Origin: Cyanobium sp. NIES-981
GTDB lineage: Bacteria; Cyanobacteriota; Cyanobacteriia; PCC-6307; Cyanobiaceae
NCBI GenBank assembly: GCA_945901765.1
Contig: CAMDLO010000019.1
Coordinates: forward strand, 1-32,069
Length of the DNA stretch: 32,069 nucleotides
Reading direction: 5' to 3'
Below are positions 8,013-16,819 of this stretch, one piece after another. Every line of letters starts with the position of its first letter. The first letter of the stretch is position 1. Made by a program: the position numbers and the translations under genes. The notes under the pieces were generated by a model that saw only the letters and a program-made list of their open reading frames with translations, searched no databases and had not been told where the DNA came from.

Positions 8013-9701
8013 ATGGCAGCTGAACAGACCGATCAGCCTGGACCCGACAGCCCGCCATCGGGCTCGATCTGGACTGAGTCGCTGCGCAGACCCTGGGATG
8101 TGGTGGTGGTGGGCAGCGGTGCTGCCGGCCTGATGGCCTGCCTCGAGTTGCCAGCCCACCTGCGGGTGCTGTTGCTCAGCAAGGAACAACAGCCCCGCTC
8201 AGCGAGCCGCTGGGCGCAGGGGGGCATCGCCGCGGTGACGACGGCGGAGGACAGCTTCGCCAGCCATGTGCACGACACCCTGGTGGCCGGGGCGGGCCTG
8301 TGCAATCGCGACGCGGTGGAGCTCCTGGTACGCGAAGCGCCGCACTGCGTTGCGCGGCTGCTGGAGCTCGGCATGGCCTTCGACCGGGATGGCGCCGCCC
8401 TGAGCACGACCCTGGAGGCGGCCCACAGCCACCGCCGGGTGTTGCATGCCCAGGACCGCACGGGGGGCGCCCTGGTGGAAGCCCTGGAGCGGGAGGTGCG
8501 GCGCCGGCCCGGTCTGATGCAGCGGGATGGGGCCCTGGTTCTGCAGATGTGGATCGAAGCCGGACGCTGCCGGGGGCTGCAACTGCTGCTCGATGGTGAA
8601 ATCGGCTGGCTGTCATGCCGCGCAGTGGTACTGGCCACAGGGGGGGGCGGTCATCTGTTCGCCCACACCACCAATCCGGCCCAGGCCAGCGGCGATGGCG
8701 TGGCAATGGCCTGGCAGGCCGGCGCCCGGCTCCAGGATCTGGAATTCGTTCAGTTCCATCCCACGGCGTTGATGCTGCCAGGCGCCCCCCACTTCCTGAT
8801 CTCGGAAGCGGTGCGGGGGGAGGGCGCACGTCTGCAGGATCGGACCGGCGCCAGTCCGGTGGCGGCCCTGCGCGGGGGGGACCTCGCCCCGCGCGATCAG
8901 GTGAGCCGGGTTCTGGCGCAGACCATGCAACGCCAGCAGGTGAACCACCTCTGGCTCGACCTCAGGCCGGTGGGCACGGAACGACTGGAGCGCCAGTTCC
9001 CGACCATCCTCGGCCGCTGCCGGGAGTTCGGCCTGGAACCGACCCGGGAACCCCTGCCCGTGGCACCTGCGGCCCACTACTGGATGGGGGGCGTGGCCAC
9101 CGGCCTGGATGCCGCCACCAGCGTGCCCGGCATCTACGCCGTGGGCGAGGTGGCCTGCACCGGTGTGCATGGCGCCAACCGTCTCGCCAGCAATTCGCTG
9201 ATGGAGTGCCTGGTCTTCGCCAGACAGCTGCAGCACCTGCAGCTGCAGCCCGCTGGCGCCGCACCCCAGTCGTGCTCGCTGCGACGTCTGGATGTTGATT
9301 CAGCATCCGGGCCGCGACTGCGTGCGGGGATCGCAGCCCTGCGGGATCTGTGCTGGCGCGTGGCGGGGGTGGAACGGTCGGGTCATCAGCTGGGCCTGGC
9401 CCTTGGCCTGGTGCGCCGCCAGCGGCAGGAGGTTGAAACGGATCCGGGCCTGCGCCTGGTCAAGGCGCTGCCGAAGGGTGATCGCCTGATCCTCACAGCT
9501 GAGCAGGCCGAGCATGTCGCCGCCCTGCAGGAGTGGCAGCAGCGTCTCACCCTGGCGGATCTGCTGATCGAAGCGGCGTTGTTCCGCCGGGAGAGCCGGG
9601 GAGGCCACTTCCGCACAGATGCCCCATCGGCCCAGCCGTTCTGGCTCCGCCACAGCTGTCAGGCACAGGGCATGGCCATCCAGACCACAGCCGTGCGTTG
9701 A
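8013..9701 (+). CDS. nadB: L-aspartate oxidase NadB
   Basis: A flavoenzyme that oxidises L-aspartate to iminoaspartate, the first step of de novo NAD synthesis, passing the product to NadA. The 562-residue protein begins with an FAD-binding dinucleotide fold (VVVGSGAAGLMA, about 31-42). It continues with the family signature SRWAQGGIAAV at 65-75, the succinate dehydrogenase/fumarate reductase-type capping domain, and HGANRLASNSLMECLVFARQ near 385-404. The C-terminal helical domain is present. Two ATGs are possible: 8001 directly abuts GGAGG, which is too close, whereas 8013 gives a spacing of twelve, so 8013 is preferred. The gene ends 39 bp from the convergent VKOR gene. Confidence 0.95.
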   Translation: MAAEQTDQPGPDSPPSGSIWTESLRRPWDVVVVGSGAAGLMACLELPAHLRVLLLSKEQQPRSASRWAQGGIAAVTTAEDSFASHVHDTLVAGAGLCNRDAVELLVREAPHCVARLLELGMAFDRDGAALSTTLEAAHSHRRVLHAQDRTGGALVEALEREVRRRPGLMQRDGALVLQMWIEAGRCRGLQLLLDGEIGWLSCRAVVLATGGGGHLFAHTTNPAQASGDGVAMAWQAGARLQDLEFVQFHPTALMLPGAPHFLISEAVRGEGARLQDRTGASPVAALRGGDLAPRDQVSRVLAQTMQRQQVNHLWLDLRPVGTERLERQFPTILGRCREFGLEPTREPLPVAPAAHYWMGGVATGLDAATSVPGIYAVGEVACTGVHGANRLASNSLMECLVFARQLQHLQLQPAGAAPQSCSLRRLDVDSASGPRLRAGIAALRDLCWRVAGVERSGHQLGLALGLVRRQRQEVETDPGLRLVKALPKGDRLILTAEQAEHVAALQEWQQRLTLADLLIEAALFRRESRGGHFRTDAPSAQPFWLRHSCQAQGMAIQTTAVR

Positions 9702-9740
9702 CGCAGGCCAGATGGTCGGCGCGACGGCGACGGAAACCAG

Positions 9741-10664
9741 TCAGGGCTTGAAGCCGCTGAGCTGGGCCAGCTGCTCCAGGCTCTTCACTCCCGAATCGAG
9801 ACGACCGTTGATCTCCCAGCTGGGGAAGCCCTCCAGGCCCTTGGTGTCACAGAGCTGCTTCTGACTGTTGCGGCCATCCGGGGCACACTCGATGATCGTG
9901 AGCACAGCGGTGGCCTGCTTGCCGAACAGTTGCTTCTGTTCGTGGCAGTGGGGGCACCACCAGGCCGAATACATCACAGCACCCTTGGCCTTGAGATGCT
10001 CCGCCAGGGCCAGTGCTGCCGGAGTGCTGGACGTGGTGACGGCTGGAGGTGTGCCGGCGCGGGCAAGCGCATCGGGGCGATCCACGGCTGCCGCCCAGCC
10101 CAGACCGGCCAGAGCCACAACCAGGGCCAGCAGCACAACCCGGAAGAGGAGCTGACCCCGATCCGGCCACTCACCGCCCACCAGGCTGAGCACGAACAGG
10201 GTCAGGCTGAGCACCGCTGAGAGCACGCAGAAGAAGCAGAAGGCCTGGATCTTCAGCACCATCACGCCCATCAGCACCAGGCTGAACACCGCCATGCCGG
10301 TGCTGAGCAGCAGCAGCCCCCACCAGCTGAGGGTCGCCAGGCGGGTACGCACCTCCCCCCGCAGCACCAGCGGCAGCAGAGCCAACAGCAGGATCGCCGC
10401 ATAGGCCAGCAACCCATAGAGGGACAGGGGCTGGCCGAACAGCGTTCCCCATGGACTGGACAGGACCTTGTCGCAAGCCTCAGCCCCCCCCGGGCAGCTG
10501 AGATTGCCGAGGACTCCCCAGCGCTTGAGCGTGATCGATCCAGTATCGATCACACCGATGGTGGCCAGAACGGCCATCACGACCCGCAACCAGCGGTTGC
10601 CGGTATCGCCGCGGCGGCGGCTGGAGCTGAGGCGCTCGCTGAGGCGGCTGGACGTCACGGGCAT
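9741..10664 (-). CDS. VKOR-thioredoxin fusion, disulfide-forming membrane protein
   Basis: A 307-residue inner- or thylakoid-membrane protein that generates disulfides in lumenal/periplasmic proteins, passing electrons to quinone. The VKOR domain contains the loop cysteines Cys57 and Cys64, four to five membrane helices, and the redox motif CFFC (Cys143/Cys146). A linker of about 40 residues leads to a thioredoxin-like domain with CPHC (Cys237/Cys240), further cysteines at 260 and 272, and the cis-Pro region GFPSW. This architecture matches the cyanobacterial VKOR homologue whose structure is known and the plant thylakoid protein LTO1. The frame is open 59 codons upstream of the chosen ATG, but that segment is antisense to the rimO leader and start and lacks family similarity. 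It diverges from rimO with 109 bp between starts. Confidence 0.92.
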   Translation of the reverse strand: MPVTSSRLSERLSSSRRRGDTGNRWLRVVMAVLATIGVIDTGSITLKRWGVLGNLSCPGGAEACDKVLSSPWGTLFGQPLSLYGLLAYAAILLLALLPLVLRGEVRTRLATLSWWGLLLLSTGMAVFSLVLMGVMVLKIQAFCFFCVLSAVLSLTLFVLSLVGGEWPDRGQLLFRVVLLALVVALAGLGWAAAVDRPDALARAGTPPAVTTSSTPAALALAEHLKAKGAVMYSAWWCPHCHEQKQLFGKQATAVLTIIECAPDGRNSQKQLCDTKGLEGFPSWEINGRLDSGVKSLEQLAQLSGFKP

Positions 10665-10773
10665 CGGGCGATGGCTGGATTCTCGCAGCAACCGGTGGGC
10701 CGCGCCGGCTTGGCGGGCGCGGCGCGGGCCCATAGGGTGGAAGGTCGACCTGCAGCCGCCCCAGCCCGAGCCC

Positions 10774-12147
10774 ATGACCAAGCCCACCGTGGCCTTCGCC
10801 CATCTCGGCTGCGAGAAGAACCGGGTGGATACCGAGCACATGCTCGGACTGCTGGCCGAGGCCGGTTACGGGGTGAGCGCCGATGAAAGCGACGCCAGCG
10901 TGGTGGTGGTGAATACCTGCAGCTTCATCCAGGACGCCCGCCAGGAGTCGGTGCGCACCCTGGTGGAGCTGGCGGAGCAGGGCAAGGAGCTGATCATTGC
11001 CGGCTGCCTCGCCCAGCACTTCCAGGAGGAACTGCTCGAAAGCCTGCCGGAAGCCAGGGCGATCGTGGGAACCGGCGACTACCAGCACATCGTGAGCGTG
11101 CTGGAGCGGGTGGCAGCCGGCGAGCGGGTGAACCAGGTGAGCGCCACTCCCACCTTCGTGGCCGATGAGCACCTGCCCCGCTACCGGACCACCAGCGAGG
11201 CGGTGGCCTACCTGAAAGTGGCGGAAGGCTGCGACTATCGCTGCGCCTTCTGCATCATTCCCCACCTGCGCGGCGACCAGCGCTCGCGCACAATCGACAG
11301 CATCGTGGCGGAAGCCAGGCAACTTCAGGCCCAGGGGGTGCAGGAGCTGGTGCTGATCAGCCAGATCACCACCAACTACGGCCTGGATCTGACCGGGAAG
11401 CCCCAGCTGGCGGAGTTGCTTCGCGCCCTCGGGGAGGTGGAGATCCCCTGGATCCGGGTGCACTACGCCTACCCCACCGGCCTGACAGCGGAGGTGCTGG
11501 CGGCCTACAGGGACGTGCCCAACGTGCTGCCCTACCTGGATCTACCGCTGCAGCACAGTCATCCGGACGTGCTGCGGGCGATGAACCGGCCCTGGCAGGC
11601 CGACGTGACCAGCGGCGTGCTCCGCCGCATTCGCGAACAACTGCCCGATGCCGTGCTGCGCACCACCTTCATCGTCGGTTTTCCTGGCGAAACCGAAGCG
11701 CACTTCCAGCACCTGCTCGACTTCGTGAGCGAGCAACGCTTCGATCATGTGGGGGTGTTCACCTTCTCGCCGGAGGAGGGCACCCCCGCTGCCGAACTCC
11801 CGGATCAGGTGCCCCACACGGAGGCGCTGGCGCGCAAGGACCGCCTGATGGCCCTGCAGCAGCCGATCGCGGCCGAACGCAACGCCGCCTGGGTAGGCCG
11901 CATCGTCGATGTGCTGATCGAACAGGAAAACCCAGCCACCGGTGAGATGCGGGGACGCTGTGCCCGGTTCGCTCCCGATGTGGACGGGGAGGTGCTGGTG
12001 AAACCGGGCATCGGTGGCTTGTGCGCCGCCCCGGGAACGCTGGTGCCGGTGCGGATCACCGCTGCCGACACCTACGACCTGATCGGAGAGGTGGTGGGCG
12101 CCAAGGCGATGGTGGGCGACGCCCTGCAGGCGCTCAGATCAACTTGA
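10774..12147 (+). CDS. rimO: Ribosomal protein uS12 methylthiotransferase RimO
   Basis: A radical SAM enzyme with two 4Fe-4S clusters that methylthiolates a conserved Asp of ribosomal protein S12 near the decoding centre. The 457-residue protein has the UPF0004 N-terminal domain with cluster cysteines Cys13 ([11 protein letters not shown]), Cys49 and Cys78. The radical SAM motif is CDYRCAFC (Cys153, Cys157, Cys160), followed by [17 protein letters not shown] domain occupies the C-terminus (about 385-457). The sequence SPEEGTPA supports RimO rather than MiaB. The ATG at 10774 directly precedes the conserved N-terminus; the upstream open frame is a shadow of the divergent gene. The last 14 bp overlap petL on the other strand. 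Confidence 0.95.
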   Translation: MTKPTVAFAHLGCEKNRVDTEHMLGLLAEAGYGVSADESDASVVVVNTCSFIQDARQESVRTLVELAEQGKELIIAGCLAQHFQEELLESLPEARAIVGTGDYQHIVSVLERVAAGERVNQVSATPTFVADEHLPRYRTTSEAVAYLKVAEGCDYRCAFCIIPHLRGDQRSRTIDSIVAEARQLQAQGVQELVLISQITTNYGLDLTGKPQLAELLRALGEVEIPWIRVHYAYPTGLTAEVLAAYRDVPNVLPYLDLPLQHSHPDVLRAMNRPWQADVTSGVLRRIREQLPDAVLRTTFIVGFPGETEAHFQHLLDFVSEQRFDHVGVFTFSPEEGTPAAELPDQVPHTEALARKDRLMALQQPIAAERNAAWVGRIVDVLIEQENPATGEMRGRCARFAPDVDGEVLVKPGIGGLCAAPGTLVPVRITAADTYDLIGEVVGAKAMVGDALQALRST

Positions 12148-12226
12148 TGCCGCGCAGCACCAGCGATGCGGCCAGGGCTGCCACCAGACCACCGCCCACC
12201 AGACCGAGATAGATCGCCACGCCCAT
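12134..12226 (-). CDS. petL: Cytochrome b6f complex subunit PetL
   Basis: A 30-codon gene: starts [19 protein letters not shown] and ends in LRGIKLI. This is one hydrophobic helix with a short basic C-terminal end, matching from memory the size and the -(A/G)IKLI ending of cyanobacterial PetL. PetL is a single-span subunit at the edge of the cytochrome b6f complex and helps stabilise it. The ATG is at 12224-12226 read on the minus strand and the stop is TGA at 12134-12136. Its last 14 bases lie inside the rimO coding end, so the two transcripts are complementary there. No clear Shine-Dalgarno sequence precedes the start. A very short alternative frame cannot be excluded by length alone, but the composition is characteristic. 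Confidence 0.78.
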   Translation of the reverse strand: MGVAIYLGLVGGGLVAALAASLVLRGIKLI

Positions 12227-12252
12227 GGAAGCTGCTGTTCGAAGGTCAGGCC

Positions 12253-12261
12253 ATTACAGCA
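12253..12261 (-). promoter_or_regulatory. Candidate extended -10 element for petL
   Basis: Read on the minus strand, TGCTGTAAT combines a TGn extension with TGTAAT, one mismatch from TATAAT, and lies about 26 bases before the petL start codon. It would give a leader of roughly 20 nucleotides. I see no good -35 element. The assignment is by pattern only. Confidence 0.3.
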
Positions 12262-12371
12262 GAAGCGACGCCCCCGGGCCCAGCACCACGAAGACCAGAC
12301 TAAATTGATCGCCTACAGGTCATCCCAGGAGCTGCGCAAGCGTTCTGGTCGCCTTCCCACCGAGGCCGTAC

Positions 12372-14033
12372 GTGCGCACCCTGTTCATTTATCCGGAATT
12401 CCCGAAAACCTTCTGGAGTTACGAAAAGATCCTGGAGCTGATCGACCGCAAGGTGCTGCTGCCGCCCCTCGGGCTGTTGACCGTGGCGGCCCTGTTGCCC
12501 CAGAGCTGGGAGATGAAGCTCGTCGATCGCAACGTGCGCGAGGTGCGCGAAGAGGAATGGGCCTGGGCCGAGCTGGTGGTGATCTCCGGGATGATTGTGC
12601 AGAAGGCCGACATGGCCGAGCAGATCGCCCGCGCCAAGACCCGCGGTCTGCCTGTGGCGGTGGGGGGCCCCTTCGCCAGCTCCACCCCGGATGCTCCGGA
12701 GCTGGATCAGGCTGATTTCAAGGTGCTGGACGAAGGCGAAATCACCTTGCCGCTGTTCGTCGATGCACTGGAGCGGGGTGAAACGGCTGGCCGCTTCACG
12801 GCCGACGGGGTGAAGCCGGATGTGACCTCCACACCCGTGCCGCGCTACGACCTGCTCGAACTCGATGCCTATTCGGAGATGTCGGTGCAGTTCTCGCGGG
12901 GCTGCCCGTTCAACTGCGAATTCTGCGACATCATCGTGCTGTACGGGCGCAAGCCGCGCACCAAGACCCCCGAGCAGCTGATCGCCGAACTCCAGCGCCT
13001 GTACGACCTGGGCTGGCGGCGCTCGGTGTTCCTGGTGGATGACAACTTCATCGGCAACAAGCGCAACGTGAAACTGCTGCTGCCCGCCCTGCGGCAGTGG
13101 CAGATCGATCACCGCTATCCGTTCAGCTTCGCAACCGAGGCCTCGGTGGATCTGGCGGCCGATCAGGAGCTGATGGACCTGATGACGGAATGCCGTTTCG
13201 AGAGCGTGTTCCTGGGCATTGAAACGCCGGACGCCGCCAGTCTGGAAACCGCCCGAAAAGTGCAGAACACCCGCAGCTCCCTGGAGGATTCCGTCGAGAA
13301 GATCACCGCCAGCGGCCTGCGGGTGATGGCCGGCTTCATCATCGGCTTCGACGGCGAGCAACGCGGCGCTGGCAACCGGATCGTGGAGTTCGTGACCCGC
13401 ACCGGCATTCCCCACGCCATGATGGGCATGCTCCAGGCTCTTCCCAATACCGCGATGTGGACGCGGTTGGAGCAGGAAGGCCGCCTGATCCAGGACAGCG
13501 CCTCGGCCAAGGGGGTGAACCAGACCAACCTGCTGAACTTCGTGCCGACCCGGCCGATCCAGGACATCGCCACTGAGTACATGGAGGCGTTCTCGGCGCT
13601 GTACGAGCCCAACGCCTACATTGATCGCGTTTATAGCTACTTCCTGAAACTACCTCCACAGCGCTACAAGCAAATCCTGAAAACGCTGCCGGCCGAGCAG
13701 GACTCCGGCCTGTCAGGGAGCGGATCAGCGGTTTCTCTCCCTGCCCCTGGCAAAAAAGGAATGTCCTGGGTGGATCTGCGTGCCCTGGCGATCGTGGTGT
13801 GGCGCCAGGGGATCAAGCGCAACACCCGGCTGCGCTTCTGGCGGGCCCTGGCCGGCATGTGGCGCCATAACCCAGCCCGCTTCAAGGGTTTCATCTCGAT
13901 CCTGGCCCACAGCGAGCACTTCCTGGAGTACAGGCAAATCGTGCGCCGCGAGATCGAGGAGCAGATCGCCGGCCTGCCACCGGACCCTTCCCATTCCCTG
14001 ATGGTGGCTCCACCCCAGATGGTGGCCAGCTAA
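12372..14033 (+). CDS. B12-binding domain radical SAM protein (DUF4070 type)
   Basis: A 553-residue protein with an N-terminal cobalamin-binding-like Rossmann region (about 1-150, including PPLGLLTVAALLP and AVGGPF). The radical SAM core has the cluster motif CPFNCEFC at Cys178, Cys182 and Cys185, and a DUF4070-like C-terminal region follows. The classical DxHxxG base-off cobalamin motif is not visible, which is common in this class. The N-terminus (YPEFPKTFWSYEKI) resembles the group containing the hopanoid C-2 methylase HpnP, but the group also includes many uncharacterised cyanobacterial paralogues and no hopanoid gene is nearby. The start is GTG at 12372 with GAGG six bases upstream. Likely chemistry is a radical C-methylation or a related rearrangement; the substrate is unknown. 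Confidence 0.85.
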   Translation: MRTLFIYPEFPKTFWSYEKILELIDRKVLLPPLGLLTVAALLPQSWEMKLVDRNVREVREEEWAWAELVVISGMIVQKADMAEQIARAKTRGLPVAVGGPFASSTPDAPELDQADFKVLDEGEITLPLFVDALERGETAGRFTADGVKPDVTSTPVPRYDLLELDAYSEMSVQFSRGCPFNCEFCDIIVLYGRKPRTKTPEQLIAELQRLYDLGWRRSVFLVDDNFIGNKRNVKLLLPALRQWQIDHRYPFSFATEASVDLAADQELMDLMTECRFESVFLGIETPDAASLETARKVQNTRSSLEDSVEKITASGLRVMAGFIIGFDGEQRGAGNRIVEFVTRTGIPHAMMGMLQALPNTAMWTRLEQEGRLIQDSASAKGVNQTNLLNFVPTRPIQDIATEYMEAFSALYEPNAYIDRVYSYFLKLPPQRYKQILKTLPAEQDSGLSGSGSAVSLPAPGKKGMSWVDLRALAIVVWRQGIKRNTRLRFWRALAGMWRHNPARFKGFISILAHSEHFLEYRQIVRREIEEQIAGLPPDPSHSLMVAPPQMVAS

Positions 14034-14062
14034 GTCCCCCATGGGTCTGGGCGTGTCGCCGT

Positions 14063-14452
14063 TCAGTCCTGAACGTAAGTGGCACCGGATTCCAGGGCCG
14101 CCTCCGCCTTCTGCAGCTCCCGGCCCAGGTACACGGCATGGTCAAGACGGCTGATCGGATGGGGGCCCGGGCCCTCGCAGAGGGCCATGCCCAGCTCCTT
14201 GGCGCTGCGGCCGCGGTACCGCGCCAGGGGGCTGCGGGGACCGGCGCCGCGGCAACTGATCACAACGCCGGTGTCGGGATCGGTGGCCAGGCCGCGCTCG
14301 TCAACGCTGTTGGCGTAGTGCTCCGCAACCAGTTCACCCGTGTCACGGTCGAGCTTGATCAGGAAATAACCCGCCGGGTCGAGGGCGATGAAGCGCTGGG
14401 AGAGCTGGTCATCGAGCTCACGCCGCTGGGTCGGGTGCAGGGGTTGGGGCAT
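14063..14452 (-). CDS. DUF4346 domain protein
   Basis: A 129-residue soluble protein with the DUF4346 pattern seen in cyanobacteria: LSQRFIALDPAGYFLIKLDR, a segment resembling AEHYANSVDERGLATDP, TGVVISCRG, a central GRSAKELGMAL, and the C-terminal DHAVYLGRELQKAE ending in TYVQD. I chose the ATG at 14452 because the similarity begins just after it; the frame continues 24 codons upstream but there it lies inside the preceding gene. The start lies 35 bp inside the 3' end of the GNAT-like gene on the same strand, so coupling is likely. In other bacteria DUF4346 can be linked to dihydropteroate-synthase-like proteins, but no function is established. Confidence 0.82.
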   Translation of the reverse strand: MPQPLHPTQRRELDDQLSQRFIALDPAGYFLIKLDRDTGELVAEHYANSVDERGLATDPDTGVVISCRGAGPRSPLARYRGRSAKELGMALCEGPGPHPISRLDHAVYLGRELQKAEAALESGATYVQD

Positions 14453-15635
14453 GGAGGGGATCGTAGGAAGCGGTGAAGGGCAGCTCGGCGTTGACCGCCT
14501 CGATCTCCCGGGCCATCTCGGCATTGGCCCCCGGCAACCAATCGCGCAGGATCGCCGCGAAACGGGCGTCGCTCCAGCGGTGCAGGCTCACCCGCGGCTG
14601 GGCGACGAAGCCCCGGCGGCGCTTGTGGCTGCCGCCGGCGCCTGGATCGAAATGGCGGATGCCGTTGGCGATCGCCCAGTCGATCGGCGCGTAATAGCAC
14701 ACCTCAAAGTGCAGACAGTCGATCTCCTCATCGCTGCCCCAGTAACGGCCCCAGAGGTGATCCCCCCCGCGCACGCACAGCGACATGGCCACGGGCTCGG
14801 CGGGATCGCCGCGGTGGGCGCTGAACAGCACAAGGTGGCGGCGCAGGGCCGGATCGCTTGCCAGGGCCGCGAAGAACTCCTCACTGAGGTACTTGCTCCC
14901 CCAGGGCCCCCAACGGGCGCAGTGCTGGTCGTAAAACGCGTGCATACGGCCCACCAGCGCCGGCGCGATCGCCGCCCCCACCAGCGGCTGCACCGCCAGG
15001 CCAGCGGCGGCCACCGCCTTGCGCTCCCGCTTGATGTTGCGCCGCTGGTTGGCGTTGAAGCTGGCCAGGTAGTCCTCGAAATCAGCATGTCCCGGATTGT
15101 TCCACTGGCTCTGCTGGTTCACCCAGGCGGCGCAGCCGGCCGCCTCGGCCAGGGGCTGCCAGGCCGGATCCACGTAGAGGAAGTTGCAGCTGAGGATGCG
15201 GTGCTCACGGCAGAACCCATCGATCAGCTCCAGCAGCAGGGCGGTGAGGGAGGCGGCATCCTCAGCGGGATCGATCAGGAACCGGTAGCCCTGCACGGGG
15301 CTCACCGGACTCATGCCCACCAACTTGGGGTAGTAGCGCAGACCAAGCTGGCCGGCGAGCTGGGCGAAGCTCTGGTCGAAGACGAATTCGCCGTAGCTGT
15401 GACCCTTGAGGTACAGGGGGGCCACCGCAATCAGCTGCTCCCCGCGCCAGAGGGAGAGGTGACAATCCTGCCAGCCCTGGCGCGGCACGATGCTGCCGCT
15501 GGCCTCCAGCTGCCGCAGCCAACGCCAGCTGTAGAAGGGCGACGCATCGCGATGGCCGGCCTCCAGCAGGCCATCCCAGACCGGCTCCGGAAGTTCCGCC
15601 AGAGAGTGATGCCAGCGGGCTAGCAGCTCGGCCAT
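14418..15635 (-). CDS. GNAT/DUF482-like acyl or aminoacyl transferase
   Basis: A 405-residue cytosolic protein of the family variously annotated as GNAT N-acetyltransferase or peptidogalycan biosynthesis protein (DUF482). Diagnostic stretches include SPFYSWRWLRQLEASGS, APLYLKGHSYGEFVFD, YYPKLVGMSPVSPV, the helix NANQRRNIKRERKAV, and the C-terminal IDCLHFEVCYYAPIDWAI with FDPGAGGSHKRRRGF. The fold resembles FemABX aminoacyl transferases, so a role in modifying an envelope or amino-acid substrate is possible, but none is proved. The ATG at 15635 is chosen; the frame stays open 45 codons upstream, where it becomes Pro/Gly-rich and is antisense to the next gene. It is the upstream partner of the DUF4346 gene. 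Confidence 0.85.
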   Translation of the reverse strand: MAELLARWHHSLAELPEPVWDGLLEAGHRDASPFYSWRWLRQLEASGSIVPRQGWQDCHLSLWRGEQLIAVAPLYLKGHSYGEFVFDQSFAQLAGQLGLRYYPKLVGMSPVSPVQGYRFLIDPAEDAASLTALLLELIDGFCREHRILSCNFLYVDPAWQPLAEAAGCAAWVNQQSQWNNPGHADFEDYLASFNANQRRNIKRERKAVAAAGLAVQPLVGAAIAPALVGRMHAFYDQHCARWGPWGSKYLSEEFFAALASDPALRRHLVLFSAHRGDPAEPVAMSLCVRGGDHLWGRYWGSDEEIDCLHFEVCYYAPIDWAIANGIRHFDPGAGGSHKRRRGFVAQPRVSLHRWSDARFAAILRDWLPGANAEMAREIEAVNAELPFTASYDPLHAPTPAPDPAA

Positions 15636-15691
15636 GGCCGCAAAAGCGGTATGCAGCAAACTAACCAGTCTGATCCGGTGCCGTGATCGCC

Positions 15692-16132
15692 ATGGATGGC
15701 CGCCCCCACCGGGCCCCGGGCGCGAGCCCTCTGCTGGCTTTGGTGCTGGCTCTTGCAACACTGCTGCCACAGCCAGCCGCCCGAGCCGGGTTGTGGCGGC
15801 CGCTGCTTGATCTGATGCGGCCGCAGCTGGAGCAGCGACTCACGGCGATCTGCGTGGAGGCGGTTGCCGACCGACAGCCGGTTCTTGCCAGCCAGCTGGA
15901 AAAGCCCTGCAACCAGCTGGCCGCCTCCGCCAGCCGCTGTCTGGTGAAGGAGACCGATGCCAGCGGCAAGGGCCTGGCGGTGCTCGGGGAGCTGCTGCAG
16001 AAGGAGCTGGGTCCGGAGGGGGAGCGGATCGTGAAGCGCTGTGTGGCCCGTCAGCTGGGGCTGCCGGCCACCAGCTTCGATGCCATCCCGCTGCGCCAGC
16101 TCACCCAACGGTTCAGTGGCCGGCGCCCCTAA
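15692..16132 (+). CDS. Secreted hypothetical cyanobacterial protein
   Basis: A 146-residue protein with a Sec-type signal peptide (Arg/His n-region, hydrophobic SPLLALVLALATLL, Ala-rich cleavage region near PAARA). The mature part of about 110 residues is predicted helical and has four cysteines (in AICVEAV, KPCNQL, SRCLVK and KRCVAR), suggesting disulfides in the periplasm or thylakoid lumen. The end, LGLPATSFDAIPLRQLT, has no domain I recognise. A GTG at 15683 in the same frame is an alternative start. The stop overlaps the convergent reductase gene by four bases. It diverges from the GNAT-like gene with 56 bp between starts. It may be a candidate client of the VKOR fusion, but that is conjecture from cysteine content. 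Confidence 0.7.
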   Translation: MDGRPHRAPGASPLLALVLALATLLPQPAARAGLWRPLLDLMRPQLEQRLTAICVEAVADRQPVLASQLEKPCNQLAASASRCLVKETDASGKGLAVLGELLQKELGPEGERIVKRCVARQLGLPATSFDAIPLRQLTQRFSGRRP

Positions 16133-16800
16133 GCCGGCAGACGCCGCTGCTCGGCCCGGGACCGGCTGTAGCGCAGCAACAGCTCCCCATCGCCCAGCTG
16201 CCGCTGTTCGAGCAGCCGCCAGCGGCCCGGATCGAGCCGCGTGTCAACCGGACACCAGCTGTGCGCCCCGCCCAGCAGCAGCGGACAGAGTGTCAGCTGC
16301 AGTTCATCCACCAGCCCGGCCGCCAGCAGCTGGCCGGCGAGATCGGCACCACCGAGCAGCACCAGCCGCTCCAGCCCGGCGCCGGCCAGATCGTCCAGCA
16401 GAGCGCGCCAGTGGCGGAAGGCCACCAGGCGATCGAAACAGGCTGGGAAGGGGTGATCCGATGGCGATTGATCAACCAGCGGCGGCAGAGGATCCGGCCG
16501 CAGCCACCAGCGGCTGAGGGGCTGGCGCCAGAACGGTAACGCTGCCGGCAGAAGGCCCGAGCGGCTGACCACCAGGGCCGTGGGCTGGTCATCGCGGCCC
16601 TGGTGGCGGCGCTGCTCCAGCAGGTCAGCGGCCCGGATCAGGCAGGTGGTGCCATGGCGCCGCAGAGTCTCAGCGCCAAGCATGGCGCCGTCGGCCCAGG
16701 CCAGCGCCTCCTCCAGGGCCCGGCGATCGCCGGATCCACCCAGCTGGGCAGCGCCGCCCTCCGCAGGGGCGAGCCGGCCATCGAGGCTGATCGCCAGCAC
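16129..16800 (-). CDS. RibD C-terminal/DHFR-fold pterin or flavin reductase
   Basis: A 223-residue protein of the RibD_C family, which has a dihydrofolate-reductase-like fold and uses NADPH to reduce pterin-like or ribosylamino-pyrimidine substrates. Visible landmarks are the N-terminal strand AISLDGRLAP, the AMLGAETLRRHG helix that binds nucleotide, the ERLVLLGGADLAGQLLAAGLVDEL segment, and the end CPLLLGG. It lacks the deaminase domain of full RibD. The start is GTG at 16800; upstream in frame there is only a short stretch before a stop and no better codon. It is separated by only 19 bp from the upstream tandem PTPS gene, so both probably share a transcript and perhaps a pterin pathway. Confidence 0.85.
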   Translation of the reverse strand: MLAISLDGRLAPAEGGAAQLGGSGDRRALEEALAWADGAMLGAETLRRHGTTCLIRAADLLEQRRHQGRDDQPTALVVSRSGLLPAALPFWRQPLSRWWLRPDPLPPLVDQSPSDHPFPACFDRLVAFRHWRALLDDLAGAGLERLVLLGGADLAGQLLAAGLVDELQLTLCPLLLGGAHSWCPVDTRLDPGRWRLLEQRQLGDGELLLRYSRSRAEQRRLPA

Positions 16801-16819
16801 CAGCCGCAGGCGGACGGAT

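Noticed and set aside
10468-10773. Upstream extension of RimO by 102 codons
   Set aside because: It is antisense to the VKOR gene start and lacks family similarity; the conserved CEKN region begins 12 residues after ATG 10774.
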